DNA from: Prolixibacteraceae bacterium UBA1413 | GTDB lineage: Bacteria; Bacteroidota; Bacteroidia; Bacteroidales; Prolixibacteraceae | Reading direction: 5' to 3' | Assembly: GCA_002304925.1 (NCBI GenBank) | Contig: DBPT01000004.1 | Span: 83,937-96,126, forward strand | DNA length: 12,190 nt | Shown here: piece by piece, positions 7,076-12,190 of the stretch | Layout of the letters: each line of letters opens with the position of its first letter | Position numbering within the stretch: the first letter of the stretch is position 1 | The notes under the pieces: generated by a model | Databases searched by the model: none | What the model was told of the DNA's origin: nothing | Seen by the model: only the letters and a program-made list of their open reading frames with translations | Made by a program: the position numbers and the translations under genes

Positions 7076-8911
7076 TCAGCACTTGCCCTGCCATACGTTG
7101 ACATTTTTCTTCCTTTTTTCCCTGGTGGGTTCAACTTCAGGCTCTTCAGGAAGATTGGCTTCCGCACTTAAATCAATGGGCATTTTTGTCGTGGGACAGG
7201 TTTTGACTGTACCAAAGACCAAATCGGCGGACACCCTGATGGAATCTGGAGTTCCGGAGAAATTGCAGACCACGGCATCGGCCATGGTGGTTGTGCCTTT
7301 TCTGTAGGGGAAATTTGTCACAACAACCACGTCATGCCCAGCTTTTTTCAGAGCTTTTACAAGATGGGTGTTATTTCCGCGTTTCTCAATACGGGCATAG
7401 TAGTTGGTCATCACCACCAGATCGGCTTCCTTCGCCAGGGCCAAGGCTTCTTCGACATCCTCTTCCGAAGCATGGAATGCGGTATCATCCAGGATGATAT
7501 TCGTGGAATGTTTGGTCATCTGCTCACAGAACATGTGGGCATGGCTGTACATATCTTTTCCCAGGAATTCATAAGGGATGCATTGTTCGATCACCAGGAC
7601 TCTCTTGTCTTTGCTCAACGGAAGCAGTTTTTTATCATCGCGGACCACCAGCAATGCCTTGCGTGCCACTTCCCACGAGAAATCCCTGTTTTCCTTGTTG
7701 CGAACAATGGCCGTGACTTCCTTCGGATCCATCTTACCGGCTTTTTCAAACAAGCCCTGGTCGTACTTCCTGTTAAGCAAACGACGTACGGCATCGTTGA
7801 CACGTTCTTCGGGAAGCCACCCTTCTTCAACGGCCTTTTTAATGCCGAAGAGACACTGTGAACGGGATTCGTCATCGGCTTTAAGCAAAATCGTATCGAC
7901 GCCGGCTTTGATTGCCATGGCACAGGCCAACGGAAGCGGCCACTTTTTCAGAATGGCGGCCATACCGATGGCATCGGAAACGATAATTCCTTCAAATCCC
8001 ATCTCCCCTCTCAGCAGGTCGGTGAGGATCTTTTTTGACAGCGTGGCCGGGTATTCTTCATCATACACCGGAAAAATCGTGTGAGCGGTCATCAACGCCG
8101 AGGCGCCGGCATCGATACCGGCTTGGAAAGCCTTTAATTCCACATCCTGCATGCGTTGTTTGTCGCCCCGGCAAATGTCAAGGGTATCGTGGGCATCGGT
8201 TGACGAATCACCACGGCCGGCAAAGTGTTTGACGGTGGCCGTAACGCCTGCATCTTCATACCCACGGACGGTGGCTTCGATAAATTTCACGATGGCATCG
8301 GCATTGTCGCCGAAAGAACGGACGCCGATTTCGGGATTCAGAGGGTTGATGTTCACATCGCACACAGGGTGATAGAACTGGGTGACTCCCATGGCAGCCA
8401 TCTGCCGTCCCATCAGGTTGGCAATTTTATAGGCCAGGTCCACATCCCCTATGGCAGTAATGCCCATCGGAGGGATAAATTGCAGAACACCCCCCGCGGA
8501 ATAGTCGTTTTTGAAATCACCTTCCATATCAATGGTCACATGAAGAGGAATTCCGGAAGGCCGCTCCATGGCGATTTTCTGAAGGTTATTAAGGGCTTCA
8601 GTGAGTTCTTCGGGGGTAACACTGATCCCAAAAGCACGTGAGTCGAACCATGTATGAGAAATATCGAAATAATCCGCTGGTTTTTCGAAGTTCGGATCGA
8701 CCTGAGAGCGTCCCCAATAAAGATTCTTACAGGTTTCCAGGGCATAAGGTTCCAGACAGATCCCTCCCGCATGTAATTTGGTGATTTGTTCAATTCCAGA
8801 GGGGGTAGGTATGGCACCCCGCCAGGTGAATGTTAGCAATTGGCCGCATTTTTCCAGCAGGCTCATTTTCGCGATTTTCGCCGAAACGAAAGCATCTCTT
8901 TCTTTTGACAT
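7076..8911 (-). CDS. Cytoplasmic NagZ-type glycoside hydrolase family 3 enzyme (beta-N-acetylglucosaminidase or beta-glycosidase)
   Basis: This 611-residue protein has an N-terminal GH3 TIM barrel (~10-390) and an alpha/beta domain (~430-585), like longer NagZ relatives such as B. subtilis YbbD rather than the ~340-residue single-domain NagZ. The catalytic loop KHFAGRGDSSTDAHD (228-242) carries the NagZ-type Asp-x-His pair (D239, H241), in which histidine is the acid/base. The nucleophile is D313 in GIIVSDAIGM. K228-H229 and R198 (GVRSFGD) are the usual substrate contacts. The IDxEGG sugar-binding motif reads IDMEGD (127-132), so its second glycine is lost. Families with this loop include beta-N-acetylglucosaminidases and some beta-glucosidases or glycoside phosphorylases, so the specificity is open. 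The absence of a signal peptide implies cytosolic action. The first codon is supported by a strong Shine-Dalgarno sequence. The C-terminal tail (~588-611) is charged and without clear structure. Gaps are 90 bp from GH10 and 143 bp to GH116. Confidence 0.9.
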   Translation of the reverse strand: MSKERDAFVSAKIAKMSLLEKCGQLLTFTWRGAIPTPSGIEQITKLHAGGICLEPYALETCKNLYWGRSQVDPNFEKPADYFDISHTWFDSRAFGISVTPEELTEALNNLQKIAMERPSGIPLHVTIDMEGDFKNDYSAGGVLQFIPPMGITAIGDVDLAYKIANLMGRQMAAMGVTQFYHPVCDVNINPLNPEIGVRSFGDNADAIVKFIEATVRGYEDAGVTATVKHFAGRGDSSTDAHDTLDICRGDKQRMQDVELKAFQAGIDAGASALMTAHTIFPVYDEEYPATLSKKILTDLLRGEMGFEGIIVSDAIGMAAILKKWPLPLACAMAIKAGVDTILLKADDESRSQCLFGIKKAVEEGWLPEERVNDAVRRLLNRKYDQGLFEKAGKMDPKEVTAIVRNKENRDFSWEVARKALLVVRDDKKLLPLSKDKRVLVIEQCIPYEFLGKDMYSHAHMFCEQMTKHSTNIILDDTAFHASEEDVEEALALAKEADLVVMTNYYARIEKRGNNTHLVKALKKAGHDVVVVTNFPYRKGTTTMADAVVCNFSGTPDSIRVSADLVFGTVKTCPTTKMPIDLSAEANLPEEPEVEPTREKRKKNVNVWQGKC

Positions 8912-8918
8912 AATATAT

Positions 8919-8924
8919 CTCCTT
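8919..8924 (-). promoter_or_regulatory. Strong Shine-Dalgarno sequence of the GH3 gene
   Basis: On the minus strand AAGGAG lies seven bases before the GH3 ATG at 8911. The other genes in the window have A-rich or weak leaders, as is normal in Bacteroidota, so this near-perfect site is unusual locally and fixes the start codon. Confidence 0.7.
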
Positions 8925-9001
8925 AATAATTTAATGATTGTTTTATTGTTTTTGTTTCACCAGGGACAAACCTGACTATGCCCCATAAAAACCCGGTGCC
9001 A

Positions 9002-10126
9002 TCATTTTTTAGCATACTTTTCCAGGAAAGGTTTGGGCTGGTAGTTGCGGTCGATGAGCAGCGGATAGTCTGTCCGCCCACGCACCGGCCAGTTGTTTTT
9101 CCAGGAGGTATGGTCGGTGGTCCCCCAGGCGGTGACCCGGGTGACGAGGTCAGCGTGTTTCAGGAGGAGGTCGAAGAATTCCCCCATCCTGTTGTTCCAG
9201 GCCACTGACACGGAATCGGGAAGCCCCTCAGTATACGGGTTGAGTTTTGCCTGGTAATCGAAGTCGGCCGAGACTTCCGCCCCCACGTTGCGGTCAGGGA
9301 AAGGCAATATGGACATGTCGAGTTCAGTGACCATCACCTTGACCCCTGCATTGCCATAAGCCATGATGGCATTTTCATACTCCTCAATGGTCGGATGGTC
9401 CATACCGATGTGGCCCTGCATGCCCACGGCGTCGATGCGCAGCCCCCGCTCACGTAACTGTCGGATCAGCTTTACGATGGCCTCCACTTTCCCCGGGTAC
9501 CATTCGTTGTAATCGTTGTAGTAAAGCTCGGCATCGGGATCTGCCTCATGGGCGAATTGAAAGGCCAGGGGAATGAACTCCTCGCCCAGAATCTCGTAAA
9601 ACCGGCTTTTGCGGTATGATCCGTCGTCAAGCAAGGCCTCGTTGACCACATCCCATCCCTTCACCTTGCCTTTGTAGCGACCCACCACGGTGTAAATATG
9701 GTCTTTCATCCGTTGGGTAAGCACTTCGGGGGAGACGGTGTTCCCCAGCGAGTCGGTGAAAAGCCAGCGGGGAGCCTGTGAATGCCATAGCAGTACATGA
9801 CCGGTGATGAACATATTGTTGGCTTCACCAAAGGCCACCATCCGGTCGGGCAGGTCCCAATTGAATTCCCCTTCACGGGGTTGTATCGGACCGGGCTTCA
9901 TGCAATTTTCAGCCACGATGGCATTGAAGTGCTTTTTGATGACTTCCACAGCGGAAGAATCCTCACCTGTAATCTCCCGGGCATTCATGGCCGTTCCGAT
10001 AAAGAACTTGTCGGCAAAACCATCCTTAATCGCTGCTCCACCCTCAACCCTGCCGGAGGAATTACAGGCCCAAAGGGCCATGGCAGCCAAAGCAACCATC
10101 AGAGTATTACTTAATTTGCTAATCAT
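9002..10126 (-). CDS. GH10 endo-1,4-beta-xylanase, lipoprotein
   Basis: This 374-residue protein has a type II (lipoprotein) signal peptide: a hydrophobic stretch at residues 9-17 followed by the lipobox LWAC, with C21 as the lipidated cysteine. The rest is a single GH10 TIM barrel of usual length without a carbohydrate-binding module. Diagnostic motifs are GHVLLWH (109-115), WDVVNEA with acid/base E163, GMQGHIG (235-241), TELDMS with nucleophile E268, and AWG (333-335). The family hydrolyses internal xylan linkages with retention. The residues after C21 (NSSGRVEGG) do not show the acidic lipoprotein export signal I would expect for surface display in Bacteroidota, so a periplasm-facing location is at least as likely. 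It follows the transporter by 84 bp and precedes GH3 by 90 bp, supporting a shared transcript. It supplies the clearest evidence that xylan is a substrate of the cluster. Confidence 0.96.
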   Translation of the reverse strand: MISKLSNTLMVALAAMALWACNSSGRVEGGAAIKDGFADKFFIGTAMNAREITGEDSSAVEVIKKHFNAIVAENCMKPGPIQPREGEFNWDLPDRMVAFGEANNMFITGHVLLWHSQAPRWLFTDSLGNTVSPEVLTQRMKDHIYTVVGRYKGKVKGWDVVNEALLDDGSYRKSRFYEILGEEFIPLAFQFAHEADPDAELYYNDYNEWYPGKVEAIVKLIRQLRERGLRIDAVGMQGHIGMDHPTIEEYENAIMAYGNAGVKVMVTELDMSILPFPDRNVGAEVSADFDYQAKLNPYTEGLPDSVSVAWNNRMGEFFDLLLKHADLVTRVTAWGTTDHTSWKNNWPVRGRTDYPLLIDRNYQPKPFLEKYAKK

Positions 10127-10210
10127 AATTCATTTGTTTATTGTCATTTGCAATCATAATAAACGCTATTGAAGCTTTCCGCCTCATCGCATAAAAATAG
10201 TAAAAATCGG

Positions 10211-11677
10211 CTACTTCCGGCGATCCTCCAACTCCTTCTGAATTTGCAGCTCCATCTTCTTGTTGATTTCATAATAGAAAAGACAGAAAGCCACCGCCAC
10301 ACAGAAGGTAAGGAAGGGATAGATGCTCATGGCTGTTTTAATACCATTAATGGTGGCCTCATTCTGCACGGCCAGTCCCTCCTGGTACCCGTATAGGGCA
10401 AGGATGCCGGCAACCAGCCCGCCGCCGATGCTCAGTCCGGTCTTCAGCCCGAAAATCATGGCCGAAAAGATGATGGCCGTGGCACGGCGGTTGTTTTTCC
10501 ACTCCGAGTAGTCGGCCACGTCAGCGATCATGGCCCACAGAATCGGGGTTCCGATTCCGTAGAAGAAACCATGGGCCAGCTGGGTAGCGAAAACCAGTCC
10601 GATCGATTGCTGCCCCCAGAAGTAAAACATCAGTTGCATCAGGGCCGCTACAAAAAGGCTGTATCCGAAAACGTCGCGTTTTCCAAAGCGGTCGGCCAGG
10701 GTTTTCGAAATGGCGATACCGATGAGCCCCATGATGATGCCCCCGGCGTTAAAGAGGCTGAAGGCCGACGTGGGAGCGTCTTCAGGCCAGATGAAACCTA
10801 CCAGTCCCATGCCGGTCAGCATACTGTTGAGGCCCGCAATGAAGCGGTTGAAACCCACATTCTCCAGGAACCGCGCCAGCGCTTCCTCGCTGAGGTAATT
10901 CTCGAAATAGTAAACATACATCCCCCCTTTGAGCGACAGCGTAATGAAAATGAAGACCGTGATGATCAGCATGGCGATCCAGGGCTTGTTCCTGAAAAGG
11001 TCCTTCAGGTCGGTCTTCACACTCGTTTGCTGTTCCTGCTGGGGCACGATCCGCTCCCGGGTGGTCAGGAAAGTGATGATGAAAAAGACAATCCCGGTGA
11101 TGGAAAAGAGGAGCATGGTCTTCTCGAATCCCACGGTTTTGTCCCCTTTGCCTAGGATAAGCACCAGGGGCAGCAGGAGGCTCTGTACAATGAACTGGGC
11201 AATGTTAACCGCCACGAAACGGTAACTCGAAATGCTGTTACGCTCCTTCATATCGCCCGTGAGCACCCCGCTGAGAGAAGCGTAGGGCAGGTTGTTGGCC
11301 GAGTAGATGATCACCAGCAGGATGTAGGTAATCATGGCATAGGCGACTTTCCCGCTCATTCCGAAATTGGGAGTGCTGAAGGCCAGCAGGGCAATCACCC
11401 CGAAGGGCACCGCCGTCCACAGGATCCAGGGTCTGAATTTTCCCCATCGGGTATTGGTACGGTCGGCGATGATCCCCATGACAGGATTGAAAAAGGCGCC
11501 GATCATCCCCCCTATGAAGATAATGGCCGAGGCAGCCCCCGCAGGGATCTTGAACACATCGGTGTAAAAAAAGGCCAAAAAGGTCATCAGCGTCTGAAAA
11601 ATCAGGTTGGCCGCAAAATCGCCCAAACTATATCCGATTTTCTCCAGAACAGATACTTTCTGCGAATTGGAATTCAT
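10211..11677 (-). CDS. GPH-family (MelB-like, MFS superfamily) sugar symporter
   Basis: This 488-residue protein has the length, roughly twelve hydrophobic segments and loop motifs of the glycoside-pentoside-hexuronide symporters. The TM2-3 loop reads ADRTNTRWGKFRPWI (71-85), and further family motifs are NNLPYASLSG (~128-137) and the late ADVADYSEWKNNRRATA (~385-401). A non-membrane insertion of about 50 residues lies in the TM7-8 loop (~258-310), followed by the loop motif LADRFGKRD (~327-335). The two TM2 aspartates that form the MelB cation site (D55, D59) align with G60 and N64, and D124 with N129, so coupling to Na+ or H+ may differ from MelB. The likely role is uptake of xylo-oligosaccharides or related glycosides across the inner membrane. 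It is the first gene of the cluster, just behind a plausible promoter; the ATG at 11677 lacks a Shine-Dalgarno sequence. The C-terminus is charged and probably cytoplasmic. Confidence 0.94.
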   Translation of the reverse strand: MNSNSQKVSVLEKIGYSLGDFAANLIFQTLMTFLAFFYTDVFKIPAGAASAIIFIGGMIGAFFNPVMGIIADRTNTRWGKFRPWILWTAVPFGVIALLAFSTPNFGMSGKVAYAMITYILLVIIYSANNLPYASLSGVLTGDMKERNSISSYRFVAVNIAQFIVQSLLLPLVLILGKGDKTVGFEKTMLLFSITGIVFFIITFLTTRERIVPQQEQQTSVKTDLKDLFRNKPWIAMLIITVFIFITLSLKGGMYVYYFENYLSEEALARFLENVGFNRFIAGLNSMLTGMGLVGFIWPEDAPTSAFSLFNAGGIIMGLIGIAISKTLADRFGKRDVFGYSLFVAALMQLMFYFWGQQSIGLVFATQLAHGFFYGIGTPILWAMIADVADYSEWKNNRRATAIIFSAMIFGLKTGLSIGGGLVAGILALYGYQEGLAVQNEATINGIKTAMSIYPFLTFCVAVAFCLFYYEINKKMELQIQKELEDRRK

Positions 11678-11715
11678 AAGACTGTTTTATTAGTTGTTAT
11701 TATCACAATAACCTG

Positions 11716-11723
11716 CAAAGATA
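11716..11723 (-). promoter_or_regulatory. Bacteroidetes-type -7 promoter element before the transporter gene
   Basis: The minus strand reads TATCTTTG here, a perfect match to the Bacteroidota -7 consensus TAnnTTTG. It lies 38 bp from the transporter ATG, which would give a leader of about 30 nt. I do not see a clean TTTG-type -33 element at the expected distance, so the assignment rests on the -7 match and position. It would drive the whole six-gene cluster. Confidence 0.55.
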
Positions 11724-11800
11724 TAATTCTCTGAAGATGACTTCTCCCTGACATGGAAAAAAATCAGAAAATATTGAAATTCCACGTATCTGCTGTTCAA

Positions 11801-12057
11801 CCCGATATAATCCTTCAATTTTCCGGAAAGGTAGCAGGAAAGATTCATCAGCCGGAAAGTATGGCCGGAAAGCGTCTTAAATGATCAATCTGAAAATGAC
11901 CGGCATATAACCTGACAGACAGTTTAGGCCGGACTATTTCCCCATATTGGTGTAAAGATCTTAATTTACCCGATTTCACTTCCGCAGGAATGGCTACCCC
12001 ATCATTAATAAAAAGATAATCCAGCTCGGAAGAGGTCCCTTCTTTGTCCCGGACCTG
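11801..12057 (-). pseudogene. C-terminal remnant of a DUF4143/AAA-type ATPase gene, truncated and frameshifted
   Basis: Minus-strand translation from 12057 gives about 60 residues typical of the DUF4143 C-terminal half: VRDKEGTSSELDYLF, then IPAEVKSGKLRSLHQYG (the E-x-K of its nuclease-like fold), then KLSVRLYAGHFQIDH. The frame then runs into a stop at 11848-11850. Shifting frame near 11875-11881 restores the family ending: KTLSGHTFRLMNLS, then CYLSGKLKDYI, up to about 11804. The shift equals loss of one base in a short T-run. At the other end, in frame, the codon before the remnant is TGA (12058-12060) and the one before that ATG (12061-12063), so the N-terminal AAA domain (Walker A and B, ~300 residues) is missing. 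The second frame stays open to a TAA at 11690-11692, overlapping the transporter promoter. It is clearly non-functional. Family assignment is from motif memory. Confidence 0.75.
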
Positions 12058-12061
12058 TCAC

Positions 12062-12140
12062 ATTCTATAGGTATTTTTTCAATTTAATGTTATATTCTAT
12101 AGGCAATATAAGCATTTTTTTGGCTTATTATATAGGCATT
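12062..12140. repeat. Three phased 14-bp direct repeats (ATTCTATAGGCATT type)
   Basis: Near-identical 14-mers occur at 12062-12075 (ATTCTATAGGTATT), 12094-12107 (ATTCTATAGGCAAT) and 12127-12140 (ATTATATAGGCATT). Starts are 32 and 33 bp apart, about three helical turns, so all lie on one face of the DNA. Between copies two and three is an inverted repeat, ATAAGC (12108-12113) and GCTTAT (12123-12128). They lie directly upstream of the decayed ATPase gene and look like a repressor or activator array. Confidence 0.65.
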
Positions 12141-12190
12141 TTAAACAGACAAGGGCCGTCGCTGCAGGTGTACGGGTGTGCGGGTGTGCG
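12141..12190. repeat. Window-edge 8-bp tandem repeat
   Basis: From 12167 to 12190 the sequence is GGTGTACG, GGTGTGCG, GGTGTGCG: three copies of an 8-bp unit running off the window, so the true copy number is unknown. The preceding 12141-12166 holds no gene signal. Together with the remnant and the phased repeats it accounts for the 513 gene-free bases after the transporter start. Confidence 0.6.

Noticed and set aside
10571..11155. Open frame of 194 codons on the + strand opposite the transporter
   Set aside because: Highly charged antisense translation of hydrophobic transporter codons; no independent gene evidence.

Overview
The window looks like a piece of a Bacteroidota chromosome. The pointers are a C-terminal type IX secretion (T9SS) sorting domain on the 679-residue protein, a Bacteroidetes-type -7 promoter element (TAnnTTTG pattern) before the transporter gene, AT-rich leaders mostly without Shine-Dalgarno sequences, and a gene set typical of plant-polysaccharide degraders of that phylum. 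All intact genes lie on the minus strand, so transcription runs from high to low coordinates. I see no rRNA, tRNA, CRISPR array or complete mobile element.

Layout in the direction of transcription: (a) 12190 to 11678 is a gene-free region with an 8-bp tandem repeat at the window edge, three phased TATAGG-type direct repeats, the wreck of a DUF4143/AAA-type ATPase gene, and a promoter candidate. (b) 11677 to 2466 is a six-gene carbohydrate cluster: a GPH/MelB-type sugar symporter, a GH10 endo-xylanase lipoprotein, a cytoplasmic NagZ-type GH3 beta-glycosidase, a cytoplasmic GH116 beta-glycosidase, a PfkB-family sugar kinase and a cytoplasmic GH43 enzyme. (c) 2465 to 2109 is a 357-bp gene-free stretch with an abrupt GC-rich segment. 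(d) 2108 to 69 is a more AT-rich gene for a secreted repeat protein with a T9SS tail, probably a separate unit.

Inferred physiology: the GH10 lipoprotein cuts xylan or large xylo-oligosaccharides outside the cytoplasm, the symporter brings oligosaccharides across the inner membrane, and GH43, GH3 and GH116 (none with a signal peptide) release monosaccharides inside the cell. The PfkB kinase would phosphorylate one product or a derivative. GH10, GH43 and a GPH transporter together are a familiar xylan-utilisation theme. The NagZ-like GH3, the GH116 and the PfkB kinase fit less simply and may point to a second class of beta-glycoside. No SusC/SusD pair, hybrid two-component sensor, ECF sigma/anti-sigma pair, xylose isomerase or xylulokinase is in the window.

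I found no convincing new multi-gene system. The points most worth a second look are the loss of both MelB-type cation-site aspartates in the transporter, the combination of intracellular glycosidase families, the 11-copy tryptophan-phased repeat protein, and the decayed ATPase locus with helically phased TATAGG repeats.
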